Counted from the first letter of the stretch, positions 1-11,094 are shown. The stretch is DNA of 64,000 nucleotides from Agromyces sp. Root81 (GCF_001429165.1 NZ_LMIR01000003.1:1-64000); one strand, 5' to 3'. The notes: a model not told the origin generated them from the sequence alone. Translations and numbers: made by a program.

Positions 1-272
1 AAGGAATCCTCCCCCCACCAAACGGTGAGGTCGGGGTTCAATAATTTGGCATTGAACATAGTGCACGCTGTTGAGTTCTCAAGGAACGGACGCACCCGAG
101 TTTCAGTCTCATGACCTGCCCTCAGGGCAACCTGTCTACCGTACCACTTCTCTTGCCGGACTCGATCACTCGATGTCACTCGACCACTCGGATCTGAAGA
201 TCACCGGGCCGATACGGCAGTTGTTCACACAACAAGAACACGACCCGAAGATCATGCTCGTTCTGAAGTGGG
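1..272 (-). ncRNA. rRNA operon 5' leader (16S beyond left edge)
   Basis: Read on the minus strand, positions 95-65 contain the block CCGTTCCTTGAGAACTCAAC followed by AGCGTGCAC. This block is characteristic of the leader just upstream of 16S rRNA in Actinobacteria such as Streptomyces. The 16S gene itself would lie left of position 1 and is not seen. No protein gene is supported in this stretch; the short open frames here are not credible. The identification rests on memory of actinobacterial rRNA leaders, not on an alignment. Confidence 0.72.
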
Positions 273-278
273 GGTTTC

Positions 279-307
279 ATCTTAGGCTTGAAATCACCGA
301 GTCGCAA
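279..307 (-). promoter_or_regulatory. sigma-A promoter of the rRNA operon
   Basis: On the minus strand a -35 TTGCGA (307-302) is followed after exactly 17 nt by a -10 TAAGAT (284-279), giving a start near 272. It fires toward the rRNA leader at the left edge. A second, weaker -10 candidate, TACGGT, lies at 143-138. The stretch 308-486 up to the stop of the next gene holds nothing I can assign. Confidence 0.6.
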
Positions 308-486
308 TGCGACTTCGAGGCTATTTGGCTAAGAATCTCGCCGTTCGGCCGGGAAGCCCTGATCTCTCAGCCGCTTCCCGCACCGCCGTGGCGATGAGTA
401 AGAATTTACGCGGATCCCGGCACCCGGGCAAATCCGGCGTGCACCCCGGGCGTGTCGCACCGAAATGCTCAGTTTCGCGTCATCCG

Positions 487-1320
<834 letters not shown>

Positions 1321-1371
1321 TCATCCCACCACGGGCCGCAGCCGCAGAGAGGGAGGTTCGCTGCCCGCGAA

Positions 1372-2148
1372 TCAGGCCGCGTCGGCCTCGGTGCCGGCCG
1401 TCTCGGGCAGCGGATGCCGCGTGGCGAGCCGTTCCCCCGCGCGGAGCGCGACCGACCATCGGTTGCCGAACGGCGGCAGCGGGCACACGTACTCGTCGGA
1501 GAACGCGCACGGCGGCAGGTACGCGCGGTTGAAGTCGACGACGACCATGCCGTCGTCGGCGGGCTCGGGCACCCGCAGGAACCGGAAGCGGTAGCTCTCC
1601 CCGCCGCTCGTCGCGTCGGCGAACACCGCCGAGAGGCCGTGGTCGTCGCGCGTCACGGTGAGCGCGACGGAGACGCCGTCGATCTCGAGGTCGATCGTTC
1701 CGCCGAGTCGGTCGCTGGACTCGTGGCCGTCGACGGAGGTCACGTCGAGCGTCGCTCCCGAGGCGGCGTGCGTGAACCGGCCCGTCATCACGCGGTCCGC
1801 GGCGGGCGGGTACGTCTCGATCGCAGCGAGCGAGGTGCGGCTCGGAGCATCCGGGTCGATGACGCGAAGGGCGAGCGCGCCGTCGCGCTCGAACGCGCGA
1901 AGGCGCACGCCGTCGACGTCGACCCCCTCCCCCGGGGCGAGCCGCACCGTCGCGACACTCGGCAGCGACTCGCCGACCACCGCGGCCGACTCGGCATGCC
2001 ACCGACCCGGTGCACCCGAGAACCCGGCCGGCTCGGCCGTGAGCCAGTGGGTGTGACGGAGCGCCGCTGTGCCGTACGGTGCTGAGACCGTCGTCCAGCG
2101 CGACTGCCGCCATTCACGCCACGCGGTCTCGAACTCGTGCTCACCCAT
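1372..2148 (-). CDS. DUF1684 domain protein
   Basis: Soluble protein of 258 aa, of unknown biochemical role. Residues 206-231 carry the diagnostic DUF1684 block FNRAYLPPCAFSDEY followed by VCPLPPFGNRW, a conserved Cys/Pro-rich C-terminal motif. No signal peptide or membrane segment is seen. The ATG start at 2148 is supported by a TACGGT hexamer exactly 6 nt upstream, which indicates a leaderless mRNA starting at the ATG. It heads the unit that continues into the aldo/keto reductase. Confidence 0.88.
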   Translation of the reverse strand: MGEHEFETAWREWRQSRWTTVSAPYGTAALRHTHWLTAEPAGFSGAPGRWHAESAAVVGESLPSVATVRLAPGEGVDVDGVRLRAFERDGALALRVIDPDAPSRTSLAAIETYPPAADRVMTGRFTHAASGATLDVTSVDGHESSDRLGGTIDLEIDGVSVALTVTRDDHGLSAVFADATSGGESYRFRFLRVPEPADDGMVVVDFNRAYLPPCAFSDEYVCPLPPFGNRWSVALRAGERLATRHPLPETAGTEADAA

Positions 2149-2154
2149 GCCGAC

Positions 2155-2160
2155 ACCGTA
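2155..2160 (-). promoter_or_regulatory. -10 element, leaderless DUF1684 mRNA
   Basis: TACGGT on the minus strand ends 6 nt before the ATG at 2148, with no Shine-Dalgarno between them. Confidence 0.55.
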
Positions 2161-2194
2161 ACCGCCGCATCGGCGCCCGATCGAATCGGGCGAT

Positions 2195-3007
2195 TCAGGA
2201 GGCGAGCGCCGAGTCGGGCAGGAAGAGCAGCACGAGCGCCGGCGCGCTCGTCATGATGTTGACGAGCAGGTGGGCGATGATGATCGGCATCAGCCGCCGC
2301 TGACGATGCACGATGAGACCCGAGCCGACCCCCCACACGAAGAACGCCGCGAGGTAGACGAGCACCGCATCGGCGGTCGCGGCGTAGAAGACGTGCTGCA
2401 GGGCGAAGATCGCCGACGGCACGACGATCGCCCAGAACACCGGCCATCGCCGCTCGAGTCCCCACTGCGAGTACCCGCGATAGATGAGCTCCTCGGCCGG
2501 CGCGTTCAGCGGGGCGAACGTCACGACCGAGACGACCGCGAGCACCGTGAGCCAGACGCGATTCAGCGTCGGGGCGGCATCCGCGTCGTAGAAGACCGTT
2601 TCGAAGCGCTCGAACACGGCGCCGCCGTGGAGCGCGAACATCACGCCGAAGACCGCGAGGATGAACGGCAGCCACAGCACCGCGAGCCAGAGCAGCCCCC
2701 AGAGCACGTCGCGGCCGAGCCGTCGCCACGAGAAGTCGATGAGGTCGCGAGCGCGTTGCCCCGAACGGTGCAGCGCCCGCCGCACGAGCACGATCGAGGC
2801 GACGTTCACCGGCAGCATCGTCGCCGCGGCGAACAGCATGCCGGGCGGGAACGGCCCGGGCTCGGCCGCCACCGCGAGCGCGATCCAGGTGGCGAGCGCC
2901 GCGAGGCCGACGAGCGCGACCCTCAGCAGCGGCAGCCCCACGAGCGCCGCGGTGCCCGGAATGCGCGACGAGGTCGGCCCCGCCTGCACCTCGACCTCGG
3001 TCGACAT
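2195..3007 (-). CDS. CPBP family intramembrane metalloprotease
   Basis: Multi-pass membrane protein of 270 aa of the CAAX protease/bacteriocin-processing (Abi/CPBP) family. The three active-site motifs are present: E172-E173-x3-R177 in EELIYRGY, H205 in FALQH, and H246-x3-N250 in HLLVN. Hydrophobic segments occur around residues 22-48, 55-76, 101-126, 151-170, 190-205, 214-234 and 242-265. Family members cleave membrane substrates, and some protect against bacteriocins; the substrate here is unknown. The start at 3007 is preceded 6 nt upstream by TAGAAC, a weak leaderless-type -10. It is divergent from hrpA with only 48 nt between the starts. Confidence 0.9.
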   Translation of the reverse strand: MSTEVEVQAGPTSSRIPGTAALVGLPLLRVALVGLAALATWIALAVAAEPGPFPPGMLFAAATMLPVNVASIVLVRRALHRSGQRARDLIDFSWRRLGRDVLWGLLWLAVLWLPFILAVFGVMFALHGGAVFERFETVFYDADAAPTLNRVWLTVLAVVSVVTFAPLNAPAEELIYRGYSQWGLERRWPVFWAIVVPSAIFALQHVFYAATADAVLVYLAAFFVWGVGSGLIVHRQRRLMPIIIAHLLVNIMTSAPALVLLFLPDSALAS

Positions 3008-3041
3008 GAGGGAGTTCTACCACGACCCCGTTCGCGCCGCA

Positions 3042-3047
3042 TACGAT
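3042..3047 (+). promoter_or_regulatory. -10 element upstream of hrpA
   Basis: TACGAT lies 8 nt before the GTG at 3056. The GGAGGG between them sits only 2 nt from the GTG, too close to be a normal ribosome site, so a leaderless or nearly leaderless transcript is favoured. Confidence 0.45.
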
Positions 3048-3055
3048 GGAGGGCT

Positions 3056-6000
3056 GTGCTTGCCGCGATCACCTACCCCGCCGAGCTGCCCGTCTCCCGG
3101 CAGCGTGAGGAGATCGCGCGCGCCATCCGCGAGAACCAGGTCGTCATCATCGCCGGCGCGACCGGCTCGGGCAAGACCACGCAGCTGCCGAAGATCTGCC
3201 TCGAACTCGGCCGCGAGTCGATCGGCCACACCCAGCCGAGGCGGCTCGCCGCCCGCACGATCGCCGAGCGCATCGCCGAGGAGCTCGGCGAGGAGGTCGG
3301 CGGGATCGTCGGCTACCAGGTGCGATTCACCGACAAGGCCACCGCCTCGACCCGCATCAAGCTGATGACCGACGGCATCCTGCTGAACGAGATGCACCAC
3401 GACCGGATGCTGCGCCGGTACGACACGATCATCATCGACGAGGCCCACGAGCGCAGCCTCAACATCGACTTCCTGCTCGGCTACCTCAAGCAGTTGCTGC
3501 CGAAGCGCCCCGACCTGAAGGTCATCGTCACGAGCGCGACGATCGACCCCGAGAGCTTCGCCAGGCATTTCGCGGATGCTTCGGGCAGCCCGGCCCCGAT
3601 CGTCGAGGTCTCCGGTCGCACCTTCCCGGTCGAGATCCGCTACCGCCCGCTCGTGGCTGAGGATGCGGCGAGCGACGACCCCGACGAGGTGCCGACGACC
3701 GGCGGACGCGCCCCCGCCGACGACAAGGACTATCTGCAGGGCATCATCGAGGCGCTCGACGAGCTCGACCGGGAGTCGCGCGGCGACGTGCTGGTCTTCC
3801 TCTCCGGCGAGAACGAGATCCGCGACGCCGAGGAGGCCGTTCGCGGCCACTACTCCGGTCGCGGGTCATCCGTCACCGAGGTGCTCCCCCTCTACGGGCG
3901 CCTCTCGGCGGCCGACCAGCACCGCGTGTTCCAGCCGTCGAAGGTCGCCGGTGTCCGGCGCAGGGTGGTGCTCGCGACGAACGTCGCCGAGACGAGCCTC
4001 ACCGTGCCGGGCATCAAATACGTGATCGACGCCGGCACGGCGCGCATCAGCCGCTACTCGGTGCGCTCGAAGGTGCAGCGCCTGCCGATCGAGGCGATCT
4101 CGCAGGCCTCGGCGAACCAGCGCTCGGGTCGATCGGGCCGCACGAGCGACGGCATCGCGATCCGGCTGTACTCCGAGGAGGACTTCGCACGGCGTCCGGA
4201 GTTCACGGAGCCCGAGGTGCTGCGCACGAACCTCGCCGCGGTCATCCTGCAGATGATCTCGCTCGGGCTCGGCGACATCGAGGCGTTCCCGTTCCTGACC
4301 CCGCCCGACGCGCGCGGTGTGAAGGACGGTGTCGAGCTGCTGCGCGAGCTCGGCGCCGTCGACCCCTCTGCGACGTCAGGGGCCGGTCCCCGACTGACGA
4401 AGGTCGGCCGCGACCTCGCGAAACTCCCGATCGAGCCGCGATTCGGCCGAATGGTCGTCGAGTCGAAGCAGCACGGCGTGAGTCGCGAGGTGCTCGCGAT
4501 CGTCGCGGGACTCACCATTCAGGACCCGCGCGAACGCCCGCTCGAGCGCCGTCAGCAGGCCGACGAGCAGCACGCCCGCTTCGCCGACCCGACGAGCGAC
4601 TTCATCACGCTCCTGAACCTCTGGAACCACCTCGAGACGCAGCAGCGCGAGCTCGGTTCGAGCGCCTTCCGGCGCATGTGCAGGAACGAGTTCCTGAACT
4701 ACCTGCGCGTGCGCGAGTGGAACGACGTCTACCGCCAGCTCCGCCAGATGAGTCGGCCGCTCGGACTCGAGATCGACGACAAGACGCCCGGCGGCGGCGC
4801 GGCGCCCGACGCCGATCTCATCCACAAGTCGCTGCTCGCCGGCCTCCTCAGCCACATCGGCCTGAAGGACTCCCCCGCGAGCACGACCCAGTCGGGCACT
4901 CGCGGCGCCGCGGCATCCGGCGGGCGGAAGCCCAAGGGCGAGTACCTCGGCGCCCGGCAGTCGCGCTTCCTGATCTTCCCGGGCTCCGCGCTCGCGAAGA
5001 AGCAGCCCGACGCGATCATGAGCGCCGAACTCGTCGAGACGAGCCGGCTCTTCGCACGCATGAACGCGGCGATCGACCCGGCGTGGGCCGAGCCGCTCGC
5101 GGGATCGCTGCTCAAGCGCAGCCACAGCGAACCGCACTGGGAGAAGCGCCAGGGCGCCGCCGTCGCGTACGAGAAGGTCACCCTCTACGGCGTGCCGATC
5201 ATCGCCCGTCGGCGCATCCAGCTCGCCCGCATCGACCAGCCGTACGCGAGGGAGCTCTTCATCCGTCACGCGCTCGTCGAGGGCGACTGGCCGAACGACA
5301 TCCGCCGCGACCGGCTCTTCGACTTCGATCGCCGGAACCGCAAGCTCCGCGCCGAGCTCGAGGCCGTCGAGGAGCGCAGCCGTCGCCGCGACATCCTCTT
5401 CGACGACGAGGCGGTCTTCGAGTTCTACGACTCGCGCATCCCGGCCGACGTCACCTCGACCCGGCTCTTCGAGACCTGGTGGCGCACGGCGAAGCAGGAC
5501 TCCCCCGAGCTGCTCACGATGACGGCCGAGGCGCTCGCCCCCGACGACGCCCCCGCGATCGACGAGGACGCCTTCCCGCCGAACTGGCAGCAGGACGACC
5601 AGACGCTCGCCTTGCGCTACCGCTTCGAGCCGGGCGCGACCGACGACGGCGTCACCGTGCAGGTACCGCTCGTGCTGCTCGCTCGGCTCCACTCCGAGGG
5701 CTTCGACCGGCAGGTGCCCGGCCTCCGCACCGAACTCGTCACCGCGATGATCAAGGCGCTGCCGAAGGTGATCCGCCGCAACGTCGTCCCCGCGACCGAT
5801 TGGGCCGCGAAGATCGTCGCCGAGCTGGGCGAAGCGGATGCCCCGGCGGGAATGTCGTTCGCCGACCAGGTCGCGGCCGTCATCAAGCGCCTCACGCACA
5901 CCCCGGTGACCGGCGCCGACTTCGCGATGGACCGCATCCCGCCGCACCTCCTGATGTCGTTCCGGGTCGTGGACGGCCGCGGCAAGCAGCTCGCCGTCGG

Positions 6001-7039
6001 CAAGGACCTGCGGGCGCTGCAGGCCCAGCTCGCCGACCGCGCCCGCGACGCCGTCGCCGACACCTTCGCGAAGCCCGCCCGCGGCGAGCGCGGGCCCCGA
6101 GGACCGCGCCAGGTCGACGGCCCGGTGACCCCCGGCTCGATCGCCGCAGCCGCTGAGGCGCCCGGCGCCGGCATCGAGCGCAGCGGCCTCACGAGCTGGG
6201 ACTTCGCCGAGCTGCCCAGGTTCGTCGACACGACGGTCGGCGGCAACCGCGTGCGGGCCTACCCCGCGCTCATCGACGCCGGCTCGGCGGTGGACATCAG
6301 GCTGCTCGCGACGCCCGAGGAGCAGGCGCGGGCGATGCCCGGCGGCATCCGTCGCCTGCTCATGCTCGCGACGCCCTCACCGGTCAACTACGTGCAGCAG
6401 CACCTCACCGGCAACGAGAAGCTCATCCTCGCGACGAGCCCCTACGCGAGCACGACGGCGCTCTTCGCCGACTGCCTCGTGGCCTGCATCAACGACGTGC
6501 TCTACCGCGTGAAGGACGACGGCATGCTCTTCACGAAGGTCGAGTTCGACACCGTTCGCGACCGGGTCTCCGGCGTCGTCATGGACACGATGTTCGAGAC
6601 CGTCGGCCTCGTCGCGCGCACGCTCACGGCGCTCCGCACCGCGGAGAAGACCGTCAAGTCGGCGACGAGCATGGCGCTGCTCCCGGCGCTGAGCGATGCC
6701 AAGGAACAGCTCGCGGGCCTCGTCTTCCCCGGCTTCGTCTCGCGGACGGGTCTCGAACGCCTCCGGCACGTGCCGCGCTACCTCGAGGGCGTCACGATGC
6801 GCGTCGGCAAGCTCGTCGACAATCCCGGCCGCGACCGGGTGTGGATGAACGAGGTGCAGACCGCGCTCGCCCGCTTCGCCGACGCGGGCGGCACGATTCC
6901 GCTGGCACCGGATGCTCCGGCGAACGTCGTGCGTGGGCGCTGGCTCATCGAGGAGCTGCGCATCAGCCTCTTCGCACAGGAGCTGCGCGCAGCCGAGAGC
7001 GTGTCGCTCCAGCGCATCACGAAGGTGCTGCAGGGCTGA
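3056..7039 (+). CDS. hrpA: ATP-dependent RNA helicase HrpA
   Basis: DEAH-box helicase of 1327 aa from the GTG at 3056, matching the roughly 1300 aa of E. coli HrpA. Motif I GATGSGKT is at about 34-41, DEAH at 128-131, SAT at 160-162, and motif VI QRSGRSGR near 354. The helicase-associated and OB-fold regions follow, and a long HrpA-specific C-terminal half completes it. HrpA family proteins act on structured mRNA and stalled or collided ribosomes in the cytoplasm. The open frame continues far upstream, but the earlier part overlaps the CPBP gene and has no helicase homology, so the GTG was chosen. The stop codon lies within the loop of a strong hairpin. Confidence 0.93.
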   Translation: MLAAITYPAELPVSRQREEIARAIRENQVVIIAGATGSGKTTQLPKICLELGRESIGHTQPRRLAARTIAERIAEELGEEVGGIVGYQVRFTDKATASTRIKLMTDGILLNEMHHDRMLRRYDTIIIDEAHERSLNIDFLLGYLKQLLPKRPDLKVIVTSATIDPESFARHFADASGSPAPIVEVSGRTFPVEIRYRPLVAEDAASDDPDEVPTTGGRAPADDKDYLQGIIEALDELDRESRGDVLVFLSGENEIRDAEEAVRGHYSGRGSSVTEVLPLYGRLSAADQHRVFQPSKVAGVRRRVVLATNVAETSLTVPGIKYVIDAGTARISRYSVRSKVQRLPIEAISQASANQRSGRSGRTSDGIAIRLYSEEDFARRPEFTEPEVLRTNLAAVILQMISLGLGDIEAFPFLTPPDARGVKDGVELLRELGAVDPSATSGAGPRLTKVGRDLAKLPIEPRFGRMVVESKQHGVSREVLAIVAGLTIQDPRERPLERRQQADEQHARFADPTSDFITLLNLWNHLETQQRELGSSAFRRMCRNEFLNYLRVREWNDVYRQLRQMSRPLGLEIDDKTPGGGAAPDADLIHKSLLAGLLSHIGLKDSPASTTQSGTRGAAASGGRKPKGEYLGARQSRFLIFPGSALAKKQPDAIMSAELVETSRLFARMNAAIDPAWAEPLAGSLLKRSHSEPHWEKRQGAAVAYEKVTLYGVPIIARRRIQLARIDQPYARELFIRHALVEGDWPNDIRRDRLFDFDRRNRKLRAELEAVEERSRRRDILFDDEAVFEFYDSRIPADVTSTRLFETWWRTAKQDSPELLTMTAEALAPDDAPAIDEDAFPPNWQQDDQTLALRYRFEPGATDDGVTVQVPLVLLARLHSEGFDRQVPGLRTELVTAMIKALPKVIRRNVVPATDWAAKIVAELGEADAPAGMSFADQVAAVIKRLTHTPVTGADFAMDRIPPHLLMSFRVVDGRGKQLAVGKDLRALQAQLADRARDAVADTFAKPARGERGPRGPRQVDGPVTPGSIAAAAEAPGAGIERSGLTSWDFAELPRFVDTTVGGNRVRAYPALIDAGSAVDIRLLATPEEQARAMPGGIRRLLMLATPSPVNYVQQHLTGNEKLILATSPYASTTALFADCLVACINDVLYRVKDDGMLFTKVEFDTVRDRVSGVVMDTMFETVGLVARTLTALRTAEKTVKSATSMALLPALSDAKEQLAGLVFPGFVSRTGLERLRHVPRYLEGVTMRVGKLVDNPGRDRVWMNEVQTALARFADAGGTIPLAPDAPANVVRGRWLIEELRISLFAQELRAAESVSLQRITKVLQG

Positions 7040-7051
7040 GCTGCAGCACCT
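7023..7051. terminator. hairpin between convergent hrpA and ABC operon
   Basis: Perfect 11-bp inverted repeat AGGTGCTGCAG (7023-7033) and CTGCAGCACCT (7041-7051) with a 7-nt loop that contains the hrpA stop codon. It has no clear T-tract, but its position between convergent genes fits a bidirectional terminator. Confidence 0.5.
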
Positions 7052-7060
7052 CCGCGACGG

Positions 7061-7876
7061 CTACAGCACCTTCGAGAGGAAAGCCTGCGTGCGCGCGTGC
7101 TGCGGGTTCGAGAGCACCTCGCGCGGGTCGCCCGTTTCGACGACGACGCCGCCGTCCATGAACACCAGCGTGTCGGCCACCTCGCGGGCGAACCCCATCT
7201 CGTGCGTGACGACGATCATGGTCATGCCGGTCTTCGCGAGCCCCTTCATGACGTCGAGCACCTCGCCGACGAGTTCGGGGTCGAGCGCCGAGGTGGGCTC
7301 GTCGAAGAGCATGAGCTTCGGATCCATCGCGAGCGCACGTGCGATCGCGACGCGCTGCTGCTGCCCTCCCGAGAGGTGCGCCGGGTAATAGTCCGCGCGC
7401 TCGGCGAGCCCGACGCGCGCGAGCAGCTCGAGGGCACGCGCCTTGGCCTTCGCCTTCGAGACCCCCTTGACCTGGGTCGGGGCCTCCATGACGTTCTCGA
7501 GGGCCGTCATGTGCGGGAACAGGTTGAACCGCTGGAACACCATGCCGATGTCGCGGCGCTGCTTCGAGATGTCCTTCGGGTGCATCTCGTACAGCCGTCC
7601 GCCAGCCTCGCGGTACCCGACGAGCGCGCCGTCGACCGACAGTCGGCCGGACGACACCTGCTCGAGGTGGTTGATGCAGCGGAGGAAGGTGGACTTGCCC
7701 GAGCCGGAGGGCCCGACCAGGCACAGCACCTCGCCACGCTTCACCTCGAGCGAGATGTCCTTCAGGACCTCGTTCGAGCCGAAGCTCTTCGACACGTGCT
7801 CGGCGAGCACCATCGGCGTCGTGGCATCCGTCGTCGCGGTGCCCTCGCCGACCGCGCCGGTCGTCTGCTCGCTCAT
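7061..7876 (-). CDS. polar amino-acid ABC transporter, ATP-binding protein
   Basis: ATPase of 271 aa that energises the importer encoded just upstream in the operon. Walker [10 protein letters not shown] is at 55-63, Q-loop Q115, signature LSGGQQQ at 168-174, Walker B/D-loop DEPTSALD at 192-199, and switch His225. It belongs to the GlnQ/HisP/ArtP subfamily. About 20 extra N-terminal residues precede the usual start of the domain. The ATG at 7876 overlaps the permease stop (ATGA), and a GGAGGA ribosome site lies upstream, so translation is coupled. Confidence 0.94.
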   Translation of the reverse strand: MSEQTTGAVGEGTATTDATTPMVLAEHVSKSFGSNEVLKDISLEVKRGEVLCLVGPSGSGKSTFLRCINHLEQVSSGRLSVDGALVGYREAGGRLYEMHPKDISKQRRDIGMVFQRFNLFPHMTALENVMEAPTQVKGVSKAKAKARALELLARVGLAERADYYPAHLSGGQQQRVAIARALAMDPKLMLFDEPTSALDPELVGEVLDVMKGLAKTGMTMIVVTHEMGFAREVADTLVFMDGGVVVETGDPREVLSNPQHARTQAFLSKVL

Positions 7877-8841
7877 CGGGCGTCTCCTCCGTGCTTGGCG
7901 CCGATGGCGGCTTCGGCGTCCGTCTGTTCCAGCTCGACCGCCGACATCGAGGCGGTCACCGGCCCGGCTCCGGCGTCGGGGCGGACCCCGACACCACGGG
8001 CGAAGCGCTTCTCGAGGAAGTACTGGCCCACCATGAGCACCGAGGTGATCGCGAGGTACCAGATCGAGGCGACGATGAGCAGCGGGATGGGGTTGAAGAT
8101 CTCGACCGAGATGTCGCGCGTTCGCATGTAGAGCTCGAGCGTGAACGGGATGGCCGAGACGAGCGAGGTCGTCTTCAGCATCGAGATGACCTCGTTGCCG
8201 GTCGGCGGGATGATCACCCGCATCGCCTGGGGCAGCACGACGCGGCGCATCGTCTTGCCCCAGCCCATGCCGAGCGCCGTCGCCGCCTCGTGCTGTCCGG
8301 AGTCGACCGAGAGCAGGCCGGCGCGCACGATCTCGGCCATGTAGGCCGACTCGTTCAGCGCGAGACCGATGACGGCGAGCCAGAAGGCGTTGAACAGCAC
8401 CTCGGTCGGGAACGAGATCCAGGCCTCCATGAACGGCACGCCGAGGTCGACCGTGGTGTAGATCGTCGACAGCAGGCCCCAGAACACGAGCTGCACGTAG
8501 ACCGGAGTCCCACGGAAGATCCAGAGGTACACCCATGCGATCGACTTGAGCACGGGGTTCGGCGACTGCCGCATGACCGCGAGGATGATGCCGAGCACGA
8601 CACCGATGACCATCGCGAGCACGGTGAGCAGCAGGGTGTAGCCCGCCGCCATCGAGACTCGCTGGTCGAAGACGTACTTGCCGACCGACGGCCAGTCGAA
8701 CGCCTCGCGCTGCGCGGCGTCGATCACGAAGACCGCGACGGCGGCGAGCAGGACGACGGCGAAGACGATGCGCCACGGATGCCGCAGCTTGACGACCTTC
8801 ATCGGCGGTTGCTTCGTCGCCTCCGTTGGCGAGTCGCTCAT
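7873..8841 (-). CDS. polar amino-acid ABC transporter, permease
   Basis: Inner-membrane permease of 322 aa of the HisM/GlnP type. A cytoplasmic N-terminus is followed by a first TM segment at about 24-41 and the conserved permease core from about 64. The EAA loop that docks the ATPase is at about 181-206 ([20 protein letters not shown] then VVLPQA). The C-terminal tail after about 290 is polar and poorly conserved. A single permease gene is present, so it probably acts as a homodimer. The start at 8841 lies 3 nt from the binding-protein stop. Confidence 0.92.
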   Translation of the reverse strand: MSDSPTEATKQPPMKVVKLRHPWRIVFAVVLLAAVAVFVIDAAQREAFDWPSVGKYVFDQRVSMAAGYTLLLTVLAMVIGVVLGIILAVMRQSPNPVLKSIAWVYLWIFRGTPVYVQLVFWGLLSTIYTTVDLGVPFMEAWISFPTEVLFNAFWLAVIGLALNESAYMAEIVRAGLLSVDSGQHEAATALGMGWGKTMRRVVLPQAMRVIIPPTGNEVISMLKTTSLVSAIPFTLELYMRTRDISVEIFNPIPLLIVASIWYLAITSVLMVGQYFLEKRFARGVGVRPDAGAGPVTASMSAVELEQTDAEAAIGAKHGGDAR

Positions 8842-8843
8842 GA

Positions 8844-9737
8844 TCAGGTGCCCGCGTTGATCTCGATGGTGTCGACGCCGCCGGCCTCGACGCCCCACTC
8901 GGCGAGGATGTCAGCGTAGGTGCCGTCGTCGATGAGCGACTGCATGGCCGCCTGCACGGCGTCGGCGAGCTTCGAGCCCTTCTCGACCGGGAAGCCGTAG
9001 GGAGCCGAGTCGAAGACCTCGCCCGCAGCCTCGAGCTTGCCGTCGGTCTGCGCGATCGCGTAGCCGGTGACCGGCGAGTCGGCACTCATGGCGTCGGCCT
9101 GGCCGAGCACGACGGCGTTGGCGGCGGCCTCCTGCGTGTCGAAGGGGGTGATCTCGATCGCCGGCTTGCCCGCGTCGAGGCAGGCCTGGTTCTTGGCAGG
9201 CAGCTCGTCGGTGTGCTCGTAGGTCGTCGCCTGCACGGCGACCTTCAGGCCGCAGGCGTCGTCGGGGTCGACGCTCTCGCCTGCGGGTGCAGCCCACAGG
9301 ATGCCGGCGTTGTAGTAGTCGACGAAGTCGACCTGCTGCTGGCGCTCGGCGTTGTCGGTGAAGCTCGACATGCCCAGGTCCATGGTGCCGCCGGTGATCG
9401 ACGGGATGATCTTGTCGAAGCTCGCGATCTCGTACTCGACCTCGAGGCCGAGCTTCGCGCCGAGGGCCTCGACGAGGTCGACGTCCCACCCGATCGGGTT
9501 GCCGTCGGCGTCCTTGTATTCGTTGGGCGGGTAGGCGGCGTCGGTGCCGACCACGAGCTTGCCGGAGTCGGCGATCTCGGCGGGCAGCAGGGCGGCCGCC
9601 GCCTCGTCGACGGCGATCGTGGGCGTCGACGAATCGGTCGTCGGTTCGCCGCCTCCGGTGGTGTTGTCGACACAACCGGAGAGGAGGAGGACCGCTGCGG
9701 CAGCGGCGGCGGGGATGATCAGGCGTCGGGGGTGCAT
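8844..9737 (-). CDS. amino-acid ABC transporter, substrate-binding lipoprotein
   Basis: Family 3 solute-binding protein of 297 aa. A signal peptide with lipobox LLSGC puts the lipidated cysteine at residue 22, anchoring it outside the membrane. The domain starts with [15 protein letters not shown] and contains [16 protein letters not shown], typical of glutamate/glutamine/arginine-type binders. The ligand is not predictable from this reading. An AGAGG ribosome site precedes the ATG. It is the first gene of the binding protein-permease-ATPase operon. Confidence 0.93.
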   Translation of the reverse strand: MHPRRLIIPAAAAAAVLLLSGCVDNTTGGGEPTTDSSTPTIAVDEAAAALLPAEIADSGKLVVGTDAAYPPNEYKDADGNPIGWDVDLVEALGAKLGLEVEYEIASFDKIIPSITGGTMDLGMSSFTDNAERQQQVDFVDYYNAGILWAAPAGESVDPDDACGLKVAVQATTYEHTDELPAKNQACLDAGKPAIEITPFDTQEAAANAVVLGQADAMSADSPVTGYAIAQTDGKLEAAGEVFDSAPYGFPVEKGSKLADAVQAAMQSLIDDGTYADILAEWGVEAGGVDTIEINAGT

Positions 9738-9802
9738 TTGGAACCTCTGTCATTGCGTTGGTGAGCAGCGACGACGAAGACCTCGGCCCCGTCGCCGTAG
9801 TG

Positions 9803-9808
9803 AGCATA
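9803..9808 (-). promoter_or_regulatory. -10 element for amino-acid ABC operon
   Basis: TATGCT on the minus strand lies in the 137-nt intergenic region and predicts a 5' UTR of about 60 nt before the binding-protein ATG. No good -35 was seen. Confidence 0.35.
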
Positions 9809-9874
9809 AACCACCTCCCGACGCGCGGCGTCGCCGGCACATCACGATCCGACGCTCGATAGAGTTGTGGGACC

Positions 9875-11083
9875 GTGGGAAGCTACTCCGATCTCCTCAG
9901 AACCTCGGGCGTCGCTCGCATCATCGCCGCCCAGCTGACGGCACGCTTTCCGTCGGGCATGCTCTCGCTCGCGTTCCTGCTGCACGTCGAACAGCAGACG
10001 GGCTCGTACGGCTCTGCCGGCCTCGTGCTGGCGGCGACGTCCATCGGCCAGGCCATCGCGGGGCCGCTCACGAGCCGGCTCATGGGGCGGCTCGGCATGC
10101 GGCCCGTGCTCATCGCGACCCTCGTCGTCTGCGTCACGGCGATCGTCGCGATCGCGCTGCTGCCGCTCACGGTGCCGCTCTACATGGCGGTCGGGCTCCT
10201 CGCCGGACTCGCCAACCCGCCCGTGCAACCCGCGGTGCGGACGATCTACCCGAAGATGGTGAACTCCCGCCAGCTCACGCCGCTCTTCTCGCTCGACGCC
10301 TCGGCGCAGGAGATCATCTGGGTCGTCGGACCCGTGGTCACGACGTTCGTCGCGACGCAGATCGGCACCGTCTGGGCCATCCTCCTCGCCGCCGTGCTCA
10401 TGATCATCGGCGGCATCTGGTTCATCACCTCGCCCGAGCTCGGGCGAGTGCGCATCCCCCGGTCGAAGCGGCGCTTCGGCACCGTGCTCGGGCGGCCGCC
10501 GGTGCTGCTCGCGACCGTCGTGGGCTTCCTGCTGATCGGCGCGTGCGCGGCGATCGAAGCCGGCGTCGTCGCCGCGTTCGGCCATGACGGCGCCGAGGCC
10601 GGCATCGTGCTCGCGATCTTCTCGGTCGGCTCACTGGCCGGCGGCCTCTTCCTCGGCCATGTGCCGATCGGCCCCTGGTCGACGGCCCGCCGCATGTTCA
10701 TCGTGTTCGCGGGCACCGCGCTCGCGGCGGGCCTCATGGACTTCTGGTGGCTCTCGATCACCCTCTTCATCGCCGGCATCGGCATCGCCCCGGCACTCGC
10801 CGTGCTGTTCGCGATCGTGTCGGCGAGCGTGAAGTTCTCGGACACCGCCGAGGCCTACGGCTGGGTCGGCACCGGACAGCTGATCGGTGCTGCGCTCGGC
10901 TCGGCGCTCGCGGGCTTCCTCATCGACGGCAACGGCGCGCAGGGGGCGTTCTGGGCGGCCACCGCGCTGGCCTTCCTCGGCTTCCTCGTGCCACTGCTCG
11001 GCCGGCGCTGGCACCCCGATCTTCGGGGCCGCGACGCCAGCCCGATCCCCGACACCGAGCCGGTGCCGATGCAGCCCAGCTGA
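9875..11083 (+). CDS. MFS transporter
   Basis: Major facilitator protein of 402 aa with about 12 hydrophobic segments and the motif-A-like loop RLMGRLGMRPVL between TM2 and TM3. It resembles drug or small-molecule exporters of the YbfB/AraJ type; the substrate is unknown. The GTG at 9875 follows TAGAGT (9860-9865) by 9 nt, so a near-leaderless message is possible. Immediately after its stop lies the remnant of an aldo/keto reductase gene. Confidence 0.88.
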   Translation: MGSYSDLLRTSGVARIIAAQLTARFPSGMLSLAFLLHVEQQTGSYGSAGLVLAATSIGQAIAGPLTSRLMGRLGMRPVLIATLVVCVTAIVAIALLPLTVPLYMAVGLLAGLANPPVQPAVRTIYPKMVNSRQLTPLFSLDASAQEIIWVVGPVVTTFVATQIGTVWAILLAAVLMIIGGIWFITSPELGRVRIPRSKRRFGTVLGRPPVLLATVVGFLLIGACAAIEAGVVAAFGHDGAEAGIVLAIFSVGSLAGGLFLGHVPIGPWSTARRMFIVFAGTALAAGLMDFWWLSITLFIAGIGIAPALAVLFAIVSASVKFSDTAEAYGWVGTGQLIGAALGSALAGFLIDGNGAQGAFWAATALAFLGFLVPLLGRRWHPDLRGRDASPIPDTEPVPMQPS

Positions 11084-11094
11084 CGGCCCCGACC

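Noticed and set aside
2270..3055. N-terminal extension of the hrpA frame
   Set aside because: Overlaps the CPBP gene on the other strand and has low-complexity charged sequence; the GTG at 3056 begins the helicase homology.
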